The notes under the pieces are model-generated. The model did not search any database. It was given only the letters and a program-made list of their open reading frames with translations, and was not told the origin of the DNA. A stretch of DNA of 64,000 nucleotides. Origin: Mycobacterium parmense (GTDB taxonomy: Bacteria > Actinomycetota > Actinomycetes > Mycobacteriales > Mycobacteriaceae). The translations under genes were made by a program, and so were the position numbers. Below are positions 51,650 to 61,853 of the stretch, piece after piece. The stretch lies in assembly GCF_010730575.1 (NCBI RefSeq), contig NZ_AP022614.1, positions 4,464,001-4,528,000 on the forward strand, written 5' to 3'. How positions within the stretch are numbered: the stretch's first letter is position 1; each line of letters starts with the position of its first letter.

Positions 51650-52447
51650 CTACTCGTTGGGCTGTTCGTCGAGCGCGACGCCGCCGCGGGTGCGCCTGCG
51701 CCGCATCCGGTGCGAGCCCTTGCCCGTCGGGCGGCGGTTGCGCAGCCCGGCCCCGGCGTCTTGCGAGGCCCCGGCGTCCTCCGACGCCCCGGCCTCGTCT
51801 TCCTCCTCCGCCGACCCGGCTTCGGCGGTGTCGGCGCTGTCGGCGGCCGGCCCCGGCGCCGCTTCCGGCGCGCCGGGCTCCTCGGCCTCCGGCTCGCCTG
51901 CCTCGGCGGTCGCGGGTTCGTCGGACTCGGGCGCCGCGCTCGTCTGCGCCTTCTCAGCGTCCTTTTTGCGGCCCAGGCGACGACTCGCGGGTTTCTTGGC
52001 CTTGATGGGTTTGGGCGGCGGTGGCGGCAGCTCGGCGACGAAGGACAGGTAGAACCCGAACATGCCGAGCAGCGCGATCGCGGCGGCCGCGCCGTAGATC
52101 GCGAACAGGTACTGCCCGACCGAGTCGAGCTTGAGCCAGATCTCGCTGATCGCGGTGCCGACGATGAGCACACCGGCCAACACGTGGGCCACGATCGACC
52201 ACGTCCTGATCGACAGGGCGAGCTGCGGGGTCCCCAGCTCCGGTTTGCGGCTGCGCAGCAAGACGAACACCACCGGCAGAGCCGCCAAGCCGACCAGCGC
52301 CCCCGCCGCGATCCGGCCGGCCATTCCCAACGCCTGCGGCATCTCGCCCATCAGCTCGTACCAGCGGGGCAGGACGCAGAAGAAGTAAAGGACGCCGGCG
52401 GCCAGCGAGAAGAGCGCGTGCCACAGCACGAACCACTTGCGGCCCAT
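51650..52447 (-). CDS. lucA: LucA, lipid uptake coordinator membrane protein
   Basis: This 265-residue protein has about four transmembrane helices in the first 145 residues (FVLWHALFSLAAGVLYFF onward), then a proline-rich PPPPPKP and a long acidic/Ala-rich tail with basic C-terminus (RMRRRRTRGG). It matches M. tuberculosis Rv3723, LucA, which stabilises Mce1 and Mce4 transporters of fatty acids and cholesterol. ATG 52447 (GAGGAGG site) was preferred to GTG 52513. The tail is likely disordered and regulates Mce partners. Confidence 0.82.
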   Translation of the reverse strand: MGRKWFVLWHALFSLAAGVLYFFCVLPRWYELMGEMPQALGMAGRIAAGALVGLAALPVVFVLLRSRKPELGTPQLALSIRTWSIVAHVLAGVLIVGTAISEIWLKLDSVGQYLFAIYGAAAAIALLGMFGFYLSFVAELPPPPPKPIKAKKPASRRLGRKKDAEKAQTSAAPESDEPATAEAGEPEAEEPGAPEAAPGPAADSADTAEAGSAEEEDEAGASEDAGASQDAGAGLRNRRPTGKGSHRMRRRRTRGGVALDEQPNE

Positions 52448-52534
52448 ATGCCTCCTCAGGCTGGTGAGCTCGCGCCAGCCGAAGGCGATCAGAACCCACA
52501 CGTCATCGTGCACGTCCGCGTTGCGGACCGGTTG

Positions 52535-52620
52535 CGGAGGATGCGGGATTTGAACCCGCGAGGGCTGTTAACCCAACCCGCGTTCCAGGCGAGCGCCATA
52601 GGCCACTAGGCGAATCCTCC
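52535..52620 (-). tRNA. tRNA-Ser (anticodon GGA)
   Basis: Acceptor arms ggaggat/atcctcc pair on the minus strand (52620-52614 with 52542-52536). The anticodon loop ctggaac carries GGA (complement of 52584-52586). The long variable arm and T-loop ggttcaaatcc confirm class II serine. The CCA end is not encoded. Confidence 0.97.
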
Positions 52621-52699
52621 GTGGCCATGGTAGCCGAGTGGGCCGGGCCGCCGAGACTGCCGCCGCCGGGCCCCGCGCGCCAGGTATTACACTCGCGAT

Positions 52700-52785
52700 G
52701 GACCCCGCGCGGCGTCTATCCTGTGAACTCCCCCAGGGCCGGAAGGCAGCAAGGGTCAATGGGCTCTGTCGGGTGCGCGGGGTCC
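52700..52785 (+). ncRNA. ffs: 4.5S SRP RNA
   Basis: The closing helix ggaccccgcgc (52700-52710) pairs with gcgcggggtcc (52775-52785). The conserved apical segment ggccggaaggcagcaaggg with GGAA loop is diagnostic of signal-recognition-particle RNA, and ctgtgaactcccccagg precedes it. Boundaries are set by the closing helix and may extend a few bases. It binds Ffh in protein targeting. A GC-rich 6-bp hairpin follows at 52800-52817. Confidence 0.93.
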
Positions 52786-52790
52786 CCTGA

Positions 52791-54149
<1,359 letters not shown>

Positions 54150-54181
54150 GATCGTCACCGGTCCCCGGTAGCCTGCTGACC

Positions 54182-56026
54182 GTGGCCCTCTACCGCAAAT
54201 ACCGACCGGCAACCTTCGCCCAGGTCGTGGGGCAGGAGCACGTCACCGAACCGCTGTCCATCGCTTTGGACGCCGGGCGGATCAACCATGCCTACCTGTT
54301 CTCCGGGCCGCGCGGGTGCGGGAAGACCTCGTCGGCGCGCATCCTGGCCCGGTCCCTGAACTGTGTGCAGGGGCCCACGTCGCAGCCGTGCGGCGTGTGC
54401 GAGTCGTGCACCGCGCTGGCGCCCAACGCGCCCGGCAGCATCGACGTGGTGGAGCTGGACGCGGCCAGCCACGGCGGCGTGGACGACACCCGCGAGCTCC
54501 GCGACCGCGCGTTCTACGCGCCGGCGCAGTCGCGCTACCGGGTCTTCATCGTCGACGAGGCGCACATGGTGACCACCGCGGGCTTCAACGCGCTGCTCAA
54601 GATCGTCGAGGAACCACCCGAGCACCTCATTTTCATCTTCGCCACCACCGAACCGGAGAAGGTGTTGCCGACTATCCGGTCGCGCACCCACCACTACCCG
54701 TTCCGGCTGCTGCCGCCGAAGACGATGCGGGCGCTGATCGGGCGGATCTGCGAGCAGGAGGGTGTCGTCGTCGACGACGCCGTGTATCCGCTGGTGATCC
54801 GCGCCGGCGGTGGCTCGCCGCGCGACACGCTGTCGGTGCTCGACCAACTCGTCGCCGGATCCGAAGCAGGTCCGGCGGGCTCGCACGTGACCTACCAGCG
54901 CGCGCTGGGCCTGTTGGGCGCCACCGACGTCGCGCTGATCGACGAGGCCGTCGACGCGCTGGCCGCCGGTGACGCCGCCGCGTTGTTCGGCGCGGTGGAG
55001 TCGGTGATCGACGCGGGGCACGATCCGCGCCGCTTCGCCACCGATCTCCTGGAGCGCTTCCGGGACCTGATCGTGCTGCAGGCCGTACCGGATGCCGTCA
55101 GCCGCGGCGTGGTGGACGCGCCCGAGGACGTGCTCGACCGGATGCGCGAGCAGGCGACCCGGCTCGGCCCGGGGACGCTGACCCGCTACGCCGAGGTGGT
55201 GCAGGCCGGCCTCGGGGAGATGCGCGGGGCGACGGCGCCGCGGCTGTTGCTGGAGGTCGTGTGCGCGCGGCTGCTGTTGCCCTCGGCCAGCGACACCGAG
55301 GCGGCGCTGCTGCAGCGCATCGAGCGGATCGAGACCCGGCTGGGCGTGTCGATCCCGGGCGCCGAGGTCGTCGCGCCCCCGCCCCGGCCGGCGCCCGCCG
55401 AACCGCCGGCCCCGCCCGTCCGTCCCCGCCGAACGGCCGCCCGGCCCGCCGAGCCGGCGGTCGCGCCCACGCCCCGGCCCGAGCCGCAGCGCGCGCCCGA
55501 ACCCGCCCCGGCCGCGCCGGCGCCCGAACCGACCGCGGCCCCCGGGGAACTCAACGCGGCGGCGGTGCGCGCCATGTGGCCGACGGTCCGCGACAAGGTG
55601 CGTCAGCGCAGCCGCACCACCGAGGTGATGTTGGCCGGCGCCACGGTGCTCGCGCTGGAAGACGACACCCTGGTGTTGGCGCACGCGTCGGCGCCGCTGG
55701 CCAAGCGGCTGTCCGAACAGCGCAACGCCGACGTGATCGCCGAGGCGCTCAAGGATGCGCTCGGGGTGAACTGGCGGGTGCGGTGCGAGACCGGCGGACC
55801 GGCCGCCGCGCAAGCCCACCCCGGCAGCCCCGTTGGGCCCCCCGCGGCCAGGCCGGTCGCGCCCGCCCCGGACCTGGTGTCCGCGCAGCGCGACGAGGAG
55901 GAGGAGCACATGCTCGCCGAAGCCGTGCGCGAGGAGCCCTCGGGACCGCGGCGCGACCCCGAAGAGGTCGCACTCGAATTGCTGCAGAGCGAGCTGGGGG
56001 CGCGGCGCATCGACGGCGCCGGCTAG
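54182..56026 (+). CDS. dnaX: DNA polymerase III subunits gamma/tau
   Basis: This 614-residue clamp-loader ATPase has Walker A GPRGCGKTS (42-50), zinc module C61-C70-C73-C76, and Walker B VFIVDEAH. The C-terminal third has a low-complexity Pro/Ala-rich linker (about 400-460) and a tau-like C-terminal domain (WPTVRDKVRQRSRTTEVML). The GTG start is used. It loads the beta clamp. It corresponds to dnaZX of M. tuberculosis (578 residues), slightly longer through the linker. Confidence 0.93.
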   Translation: MALYRKYRPATFAQVVGQEHVTEPLSIALDAGRINHAYLFSGPRGCGKTSSARILARSLNCVQGPTSQPCGVCESCTALAPNAPGSIDVVELDAASHGGVDDTRELRDRAFYAPAQSRYRVFIVDEAHMVTTAGFNALLKIVEEPPEHLIFIFATTEPEKVLPTIRSRTHHYPFRLLPPKTMRALIGRICEQEGVVVDDAVYPLVIRAGGGSPRDTLSVLDQLVAGSEAGPAGSHVTYQRALGLLGATDVALIDEAVDALAAGDAAALFGAVESVIDAGHDPRRFATDLLERFRDLIVLQAVPDAVSRGVVDAPEDVLDRMREQATRLGPGTLTRYAEVVQAGLGEMRGATAPRLLLEVVCARLLLPSASDTEAALLQRIERIETRLGVSIPGAEVVAPPPRPAPAEPPAPPVRPRRTAARPAEPAVAPTPRPEPQRAPEPAPAAPAPEPTAAPGELNAAAVRAMWPTVRDKVRQRSRTTEVMLAGATVLALEDDTLVLAHASAPLAKRLSEQRNADVIAEALKDALGVNWRVRCETGGPAAAQAHPGSPVGPPAARPVAPAPDLVSAQRDEEEEHMLAEAVREEPSGPRRDPEEVALELLQSELGARRIDGAG

Positions 56027-56030
56027 GTCC

Positions 56031-57341
56031 TCAGGGCCGCCACCACGGCCGCAGCGGCAGGGCGTCGTCGCCGCGCGCGTCGACGTTGGCTGCCAACACG
56101 TGGTGCAGCTGAAGGTTGTTCTGCTCGAAGGCCACCCGCGAGGCCGCCATGTACAGGCCCCACACTTTGGCGGTGGGCAACCCCACCTCGGCGACTGCGG
56201 AGTCCCAGTGCTCGACCAGGTTGCGGCACCAGTCGCGCAGCGTCATCGCGTAGTGGCGCCGGAAGTTCTCGGCGTGCAAGACTTCGAAGCCGGCGTCCTG
56301 GATCTCGGTCAGGATGCGCCCCGAGCCGGTCAGCTCCCCGTCGGGGAAGACGTAGCGGTCGGTGAAACCGCCCGCGAACGACGTCGACCGGTTGTCGTGC
56401 CGGGTGATGCAGTGGTTGAGCAGCAGGCCGCCGGTGCGCAACTTGGACTTCAGGAAGCCGAAGTATGCGGGGTAGTTCTTGACCCCGATGTGCTCGGTCA
56501 GCCCGATCGACGAGACGGCGTCGAAGTCGACCTCGGGCACGTCGCGGTAGTCGCAGTGGCGCACCTCGGCCAGCCGCCCCAGCCTTTCATGTTCGATCGC
56601 CCGCTGGGCCCACTTGGCCTGCTCGGCCGACAACGTCGCGCCGATCACCCGCACACCCTGGCGCGCCGCGTAGCGCACCATTGCGCCCCAGCCGCAGCCG
56701 ACGTCGAGCAGCCGGTCGCCGGGCTGCAGCCGCAGCTTGTCGAAGATCAGCCGGTACTTGTTGTCCTGGGCCTCTTCCAGTGTCGCGTCGGCGTCGGGGT
56801 AGACCGCGCAGGTGTAGGTCATCGACGGCCCCAGCACCCACTCGTAGAAGGTGTTGGACACGTCGTAGTGGTGGTGGATGGCCTCGGCGTCCCGGTGCTT
56901 GCTGTGCATGAGGCCGTCGGCGACCCGGCGCCACCGCGGCGGCGCCTCCTGCGGCGGCGGCGCGACCGGCAGCAGACACTCGAGGCCGATCGAACGCACC
57001 ACGTTCGCCAGCACCAGCGCCGACGGCCGCTTGAACTGCACCCGGTCGGTCAGCGTCTTGAGCAGTTGGTACGGGTCACCGGGATGCACGCCGTAGGTCT
57101 GCAGATCGCCCGACACGTACGCGCGCGCGAGGCCGAGCTCACCGGGCGCCGTGGCCAGGTAGGTGGCGCCGCGGGGGGTCCGCAGATCCAGCCCCAGGAC
57201 GGCGTCCTGGCATCCCGCGCTGCTGCCGTCGTACGCGGTGAGCTTCAGCGGCTCGCGCGCCGCCGCGGTGAAGATTTCCAGCACCTCGGCCATGCTGAGC
57301 TTGCGCGCCAGGGTGCGGTTCGGGTCTTTGGTCGCCGTCAT
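56031..57341 (-). CDS. Cyclopropane-fatty-acid/mycolic-type methyltransferase
   Basis: This 436-residue SAM methyltransferase of the CMAS family matches Rv3720. The SAM motif is LLDVGCGWGAMV; the IGLTEHIGVKNYPAYF segment contains the conserved E-H of the active site. The longer N-terminus (compared to mycolic acid CmaA) is typical of CFA synthase of the ufaA type. It overlaps the FAD oxidoreductase stop by 4 bases (ATGA), so it acts in the same pathway, perhaps forming 10-methyl branched (tuberculostearic) fatty acids. Confidence 0.85.
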   Translation of the reverse strand: MTATKDPNRTLARKLSMAEVLEIFTAAAREPLKLTAYDGSSAGCQDAVLGLDLRTPRGATYLATAPGELGLARAYVSGDLQTYGVHPGDPYQLLKTLTDRVQFKRPSALVLANVVRSIGLECLLPVAPPPQEAPPRWRRVADGLMHSKHRDAEAIHHHYDVSNTFYEWVLGPSMTYTCAVYPDADATLEEAQDNKYRLIFDKLRLQPGDRLLDVGCGWGAMVRYAARQGVRVIGATLSAEQAKWAQRAIEHERLGRLAEVRHCDYRDVPEVDFDAVSSIGLTEHIGVKNYPAYFGFLKSKLRTGGLLLNHCITRHDNRSTSFAGGFTDRYVFPDGELTGSGRILTEIQDAGFEVLHAENFRRHYAMTLRDWCRNLVEHWDSAVAEVGLPTAKVWGLYMAASRVAFEQNNLQLHHVLAANVDARGDDALPLRPWWRP

Positions 57342-58738
57342 CGCCGTTGCACCGCCTTCGCGTAGAGATCGAGGAGACGAGAATCGGGATCGTAGGTCTT
57401 CTTTACGGTGTTGTAGGTTTCTCCGCCGTAGAGCGCGTCAAACTCCTCGCGGGAGTAGAAGGAATCCGAGTACAGCGACTTGTGCCCGTGCAGGCGGCTC
57501 ACCTCGGCTTCGATCATCCGGTTGGTCGCACCCTCGGTGGCCGACGCCGGCACAGAGGACCAGAACCCGATGTTGACGTAGGTGTGGTCCGGCCGCATCG
57601 GGTACAGGGGCCAGCCCTCGGGCTCGCGCAGCCGCAGCGGGCACAACCACAGCGGCGTGATGGGCACGGTGGCCAGGAACCACTCCAGGAATTCGCAGGC
57701 CCGCTCGACGGGCACCTCGACGTCCTGCACCACCCGCTCGCGGGCCGGACGTCCGTTGCGCTTCTCGACCCAGTCGGACACACCGAAGCGCTGGTCGAGG
57801 CCGACGAGCTTGGAGTAGACGCTGCTGCGCCGATAGCGGCGCGGCCACCAGCGCCGCACCGCCGGGTTCTGCATGCCGAACGCGCGCGAGCACCAGAACC
57901 AGTCGGTGTCCCAGCGCCAGAAGTAGTCGTGGATGGTGAGCCGGTCGTCTTTGACGGCCCCCTGCGCACCGTTCGAGCCGGGGGAGTCGTGGCGGATCGA
58001 CTGGTAGTAGATGTCCTTGCCGGTGTAGTCGCTGACCGGCCCGGGCGTCGCGGTGCGTCTGCCCACGCACAGGTAGCTCTCGTCGGGGCTGAACACCACC
58101 CCATCCAGATAATCCACGGGGGTGCCGCCCTGGCCGCCGGTGTCGATGATGCGTTCCATCGCCGAGATCATGTCCGGCAGCGAGCCAAACCTGATGTGCC
58201 GCAACGCAACAAAGGGCGGGACAGGTTCCAGCTCGATCCGGAGCCGGGTCGAATACCCAAGGGAACCATAGGAATTGGGAAAAGCGCGGAACAGGTCCGA
58301 ATGCTGGGTGCGCGATGCGGTGAGCAGATCCCCGGCGCCGGTGAGGATGTCCATCTCGAGCACCGATTCGTGGGGCAGGCCGTTGCGAAACGACGCCGAC
58401 TCGATGCCCAGGCCGCTGACCGCGCCGCCGAGGGTGATGGTCTTCAATTGCGGGACGACAAGTGGCGAAAGGCCGTACGGCAGCGTCGCGGCGACCAGGT
58501 CCTCGTAGGTGCACATGCCGGCGACGTCGGCGGTGCGGGCGTCGGGATCGACGGACAGGACGCCGGTCAGGCCCGAGGTGTCCAGCCCGGGCGCGTCGCG
58601 TTTGGTCCGGGCGCGGAACAGGTTTGACGTCGGCTTGGAAAGTCGGACGGCGGAGGTTGCCGGGATGGACCGATAGCTGGCCAGCAACCGCTCGACGCCC
58701 GACCGATGGTTCGACAGTGCAGATCCAGGGACTGGCAC
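57338..58738 (-). CDS. FAD-linked oxidoreductase (Rv3719-like)
   Basis: This 466-residue protein has an N-terminal FAD_binding_4 domain (LGGAVSGLGIESAS, HESVLEMDILTGAGD) and a C-terminal substrate domain. It matches Rv3719. In the related tmsA/tmsB pair an FAD/NADPH reductase saturates the methylene product of the partner methyltransferase, so the pair could make tuberculostearic acid. GTG 58738 (or 58741) was chosen with a -10 at 58746-58751. Confidence 0.82.
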   Translation of the reverse strand: MPVPGSALSNHRSGVERLLASYRSIPATSAVRLSKPTSNLFRARTKRDAPGLDTSGLTGVLSVDPDARTADVAGMCTYEDLVAATLPYGLSPLVVPQLKTITLGGAVSGLGIESASFRNGLPHESVLEMDILTGAGDLLTASRTQHSDLFRAFPNSYGSLGYSTRLRIELEPVPPFVALRHIRFGSLPDMISAMERIIDTGGQGGTPVDYLDGVVFSPDESYLCVGRRTATPGPVSDYTGKDIYYQSIRHDSPGSNGAQGAVKDDRLTIHDYFWRWDTDWFWCSRAFGMQNPAVRRWWPRRYRRSSVYSKLVGLDQRFGVSDWVEKRNGRPARERVVQDVEVPVERACEFLEWFLATVPITPLWLCPLRLREPEGWPLYPMRPDHTYVNIGFWSSVPASATEGATNRMIEAEVSRLHGHKSLYSDSFYSREEFDALYGGETYNTVKKTYDPDSRLLDLYAKAVQRR

Positions 58739-58745
58739 CACATAT

Positions 58746-58751
58746 ACCCTA
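58746..58751 (-). promoter_or_regulatory. Leaderless-type -10 (TAGGGT) before FAD oxidoreductase
   Basis: TAGGGT on the minus strand (58751-58746) fits TANNNT and ends 7 bases before GTG 58738. This spacing would start transcription at the start codon, giving a leaderless mRNA as is common in mycobacteria. No ribosome site is seen. A pattern match only. Confidence 0.4.
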
Positions 58752-58817
58752 GTCTTCGACAACTGGCCGTGCACCCGTGCGCGGGCGGATCGCAGGCCGA
58801 TACACGAGGAGTTTCTC

Positions 58818-59255
58818 TTGGGACAGGTGAGCGCAGCCAGCACGATTCTGATCAACGCCGAGCCCGCGGCCACCCTGGCGGCCGTCGCCGACTATCAGAC
58901 GGTGCGCCCGAAGATCCTTTCGCCCCAGTACAGCGAATACCAGGTGCTGCAGGGCGGGCAGGGGGCCGGCACCGTCGCCAAGTGGAAGCTGCAGGCGACC
59001 AAGTCACGCGTGCGCGACGTCCGGGTCGACGTCGACGTCGCCGGCCACACCGTCATCGAGAAGGACGCGAATTCGTCGATGGTGACCAATTGGACGGTGG
59101 CTCCCGCCGGGCCCGGCTCCAGCGTCACGGTGAAGACCAGCTGGACCGGCGCCGGCGGCGTCAAGGGCTTCTTCGAGAAGACGTTTGCGCCGTTGGGCCT
59201 GAAGAGGATTCAGGCGGAGGTGCTGGGCAACCTCAAGAGGCAGCTGGAGGCCTAG
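58818..59255 (+). CDS. SRPBCC (START-like) family protein (Rv3718c-like)
   Basis: This 145-residue polyketide-cyclase/START-like fold protein shows STILINAEPAATLAAVADYQ at the start and FFEKTFAPLGLKRIQ at the end. The TTG start has GAGGAG 6 bases upstream; a GTG nine bases later is possible. It likely binds a lipid or other hydrophobic ligand. It ends with a 4-base overlap to the amidase stop. Confidence 0.8.
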   Translation: MGQVSAASTILINAEPAATLAAVADYQTVRPKILSPQYSEYQVLQGGQGAGTVAKWKLQATKSRVRDVRVDVDVAGHTVIEKDANSSMVTNWTVAPAGPGSSVTVKTSWTGAGGVKGFFEKTFAPLGLKRIQAEVLGNLKRQLEA

Positions 59256-60025
59256 CGCGCCTGGCCCTGGGTGGCCAGGAAGCCCGCGACCCCGCGGGTG
59301 AGCGCGTCGGCGTACTTCTGCCTGCCGTCGGGCGACTCCATCAGCGCCGAGTCCGCCGGGTTTTTCATGTTGCCGCACTCGACCAGGATCGACGGGTACT
59401 GCGCCAGATTCAGGCCGGTCAGGTCGGAGCGCCCGTAGAGGCCGCCCTGGCCGATGTAGTTGGCGGGAGGGATGCCCGACGCCTGCATCTGGTCGCGCAT
59501 GATTCGGGCGAACTGGACCGACGGCCCGGCCTGCGTCTGGTTCAGCGGTGGCGCCGAGTAGTTGACGTGGAAGCCCCGGCCCGACGGCGGGCCGCCGTCG
59601 GCGTGGATGCTCAGGATCGCGTTGGGATGCAACGCGGTGGCCATGTTGGCGCGCTCGTCGACGCACGGTGCGAGGCCGGTGTCGTTGCCGCGTGACATGG
59701 CCGTCCGGACGCCCAGCGCGTTCAACTCGGCGCGCAGGCGCAGCGCGGTGTCCCAGTTGAAGGTGTGCTCCTGGTACCCGGTGTTGGTCGCCGTACCGCT
59801 GGTCTGGCAGTCCTTGGTGCCGCCGCGGCCGGTGGGCACCTGGCGGGTGATCGAAGCGTCGTTGGAGCCGTTGTGGCCGGGGTCGATGAAAACCACCATC
59901 CCGGCGATGTTGGAAGGGGCCGGCCAGGCGGCCGGGATCGCCGTCGGGATGATCGCCGCCGAGGCCGCGACCAACGCACCGAACGCCAGTCTGATTCCGA
60001 CACGGGTGCTCACTCGTAGGTCCAC
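59252..60025 (-). CDS. Peptidoglycan amidase (Rv3717/Ami1-like)
   Basis: This 257-residue secreted zinc N-acetylmuramoyl-L-alanine amidase (Amidase_3) has H51, E86, H141 and catalytic E216. These align with H35, E70, H125 and E200 that I recall for M. tuberculosis Rv3717. A signal sequence covers about 10-38. GTG 60025 was chosen because TACCTT (60037-60032) lies six bases upstream as a leaderless-type -10; GTG 60013 is an alternative. It cuts stem peptides from MurNAc in cell-wall turnover. Confidence 0.88.
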   Translation of the reverse strand: MDLRVSTRVGIRLAFGALVAASAAIIPTAIPAAWPAPSNIAGMVVFIDPGHNGSNDASITRQVPTGRGGTKDCQTSGTATNTGYQEHTFNWDTALRLRAELNALGVRTAMSRGNDTGLAPCVDERANMATALHPNAILSIHADGGPPSGRGFHVNYSAPPLNQTQAGPSVQFARIMRDQMQASGIPPANYIGQGGLYGRSDLTGLNLAQYPSILVECGNMKNPADSALMESPDGRQKYADALTRGVAGFLATQGQAR

Positions 60026-60122
60026 GGCGCAAAGGTAGCGGCGCGCGTCTACGCTGGGGGTTTCGAATCGCCCGACATCCACAGGCGAAACCAACTCGAG
60101 ACCAAGATGCGAGGGAATTGTC

Positions 60123-60488
60123 ATGCAACCCGGAGGCGACATGTCGGCGCTGCTCGCCCAGGCGCAGCAGATGCAGCAAAAGCTACTTCAGGCCCAGCAA
60201 CAGCTCGCCAACGCCGAGATCCACGGCCAGGCCGGTGGGGGCTTGGTCAAGGTCGTCGTCAAGGGCAGCGGCGAGGTGATCGGGGTGCAGATCGATCCCC
60301 AGGTCGTCGATCCCAACGACATCGAGACCCTGCAGGACCTGATCGTCGGCGCCATGGGCGACGCGTCCAAGCAGGTCACCAAGATGGCGCAGGAGCGGCT
60401 CGGCGCGCTGGCCGGCGGGATGGGCGCTCCGCAGGCGCAGCCGGTGGGCCAGCCGCCCGCGCCGCCGACGCGCATGCCGGAGCTGTGA
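60123..60488 (+). CDS. YbaB/EbfC-family nucleoid-associated protein
   Basis: This 121-residue protein has the helical [21 protein letters not shown]-terminus and [20 protein letters not shown] beta region of the YbaB family. The Pro-rich C-terminus is typical of mycobacterial homologues (Rv3716c). It binds DNA non-specifically and is next to recR, 12 bases apart, a conserved pairing. Confidence 0.9.
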   Translation: MQPGGDMSALLAQAQQMQQKLLQAQQQLANAEIHGQAGGGLVKVVVKGSGEVIGVQIDPQVVDPNDIETLQDLIVGAMGDASKQVTKMAQERLGALAGGMGAPQAQPVGQPPAPPTRMPEL

Positions 60489-60500
60489 CGTCGCACCCGC

Positions 60501-61112
60501 ATGTTTGAGGGACCTGTCCAGGATCTGATCGACGAGCTCGGCAAGCTGCCGGGGATCGGGCCCAAGAGCGCGCAGCGCATCGCCTTCCATCTGCTGTCGG
60601 TCGAACCGCCCGAGATCGACCGGCTGACCGGGGTGCTCGCCAAGGTGCGCGACGGCGTGCGGTTCTGTGCGGTGTGCGGCAACGTCTCCGACGACGAGCG
60701 CTGCAGGATCTGTTCCGATCCGCGGCGCGACGGGTCGCTCGTGTGCGTGGTCGAGGAGCCCAAGGATGTCCAGGCCGTCGAGCGCACCCGCGAGTTCCGG
60801 GGCCGCTACCACGTGCTGGGCGGCGCGCTCGACCCGCTGTCCGGCGTCGGCCCCGAACAGCTGCGGATCCGCGAGCTGCTCAGCCGGATCGGCGAGCGGG
60901 TCGACGACGTCGACATCACCGAGGTGATCATCGCCACCGATCCCAACACCGAGGGCGAGGCGACCGCCACCTACCTGGTCAGGATGCTGCGCGACATCCC
61001 CGGCCTGACCGTGACCCGCATCGCGTCGGGGCTGCCGATGGGCGGCGACCTGGAGTTCGCCGACGAGCTGACGCTGGGCCGCGCGTTGACGGGCCGCCGG
61101 GCGATGGCCTGA
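60501..61112 (+). CDS. recR: Recombination protein RecR
   Basis: This 203-residue protein has an N-terminal helix-hairpin-helix ([12 protein letters not shown]), a zinc motif of C56, C59, C68 and C71, and a TOPRIM domain with VVEEPKDV and [11 protein letters not shown]. It acts with RecF/RecO in loading RecA at gaps. It is immediately downstream of ybaB. Confidence 0.95.
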   Translation: MFEGPVQDLIDELGKLPGIGPKSAQRIAFHLLSVEPPEIDRLTGVLAKVRDGVRFCAVCGNVSDDERCRICSDPRRDGSLVCVVEEPKDVQAVERTREFRGRYHVLGGALDPLSGVGPEQLRIRELLSRIGERVDDVDITEVIIATDPNTEGEATATYLVRMLRDIPGLTVTRIASGLPMGGDLEFADELTLGRALTGRRAMA

Positions 61113-61145
61113 TCTCGGTTCCTCAGTCGCGAAGGCGGATGGCCC

Positions 61146-61853
61146 TCAGCGCGCCGCCAGGCGTTCCCGCCGCAGCATGTCCACCTCGGGCAACTCCAGG
61201 GGCGCGAGGTCGCCGACCACCTTCGCCAGCAGCAGGTCGGCCAGCTCCGGGTTGCGGGCCAGGCACGGCCCGTGCATGTAGGTCGCGACGACGGAGCCCT
61301 GCAGCGCGCCGTCGAAGCCGTCCCCGGCCCGGTTTCCCCCGCCCTTGACCACCGCGCCCAACGGCGCCGCCGCCGCGCCCAGGACCGTGCCGCCCCGATG
61401 GTTCTCGAAGCCGGTCAACGGCTGGGTCAACCCGGCGGCCAGCGGCTTGGTGACCAACTCGCCGATGGTCCGCGCCTGCTGCGGCGACGTGGTGGCGTCC
61501 AGCAGGCCGACGCCGTCGACCCGCTCGCCGGCCGACGTTTCGTACCAGTGACCGAGCACCTGGACGGCCGCGCAGATCGCCAGCACCGGCGCGCCCCGGG
61601 CCGCCGCGCGCTGGAGCCCCGGATACCGCAGCAGGTGCCGGGTGGCCAGCCGCTGCGCGTAGTCCTCCGCGCCGCCCAGCGTGTACAGGTCCAGCTCCTC
61701 GGGCACCGGGTCGGCCAGCGTGATCTCGACGATCTCGGCGGGAACGCCGCGCAGGCGCAGCCGCTGGCGCAGCACCAAGGCGTTGCCGCCGTCGCCGTAG
61801 GTGCCCATCACGTCGGGCAGCACCAGCCCGATCCGGACGGCCGACTCAGCCAT
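61146..61853 (-). CDS. gatD: Lipid II glutaminyl amidotransferase GatD
   Basis: This 235-residue class I glutamine amidotransferase (CobB/CobQ-like) has nucleophile C94 in LAICAAVQVLG and H194 in TYMHGPC. It provides ammonia to MurT for amidating D-isoglutamate in peptidoglycan lipid II. It overlaps murT by 8 bases. Corresponds to Rv3713, formerly cobQ2. Confidence 0.92.
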   Translation of the reverse strand: MAESAVRIGLVLPDVMGTYGDGGNALVLRQRLRLRGVPAEIVEITLADPVPEELDLYTLGGAEDYAQRLATRHLLRYPGLQRAAARGAPVLAICAAVQVLGHWYETSAGERVDGVGLLDATTSPQQARTIGELVTKPLAAGLTQPLTGFENHRGGTVLGAAAAPLGAVVKGGGNRAGDGFDGALQGSVVATYMHGPCLARNPELADLLLAKVVGDLAPLELPEVDMLRRERLAAR

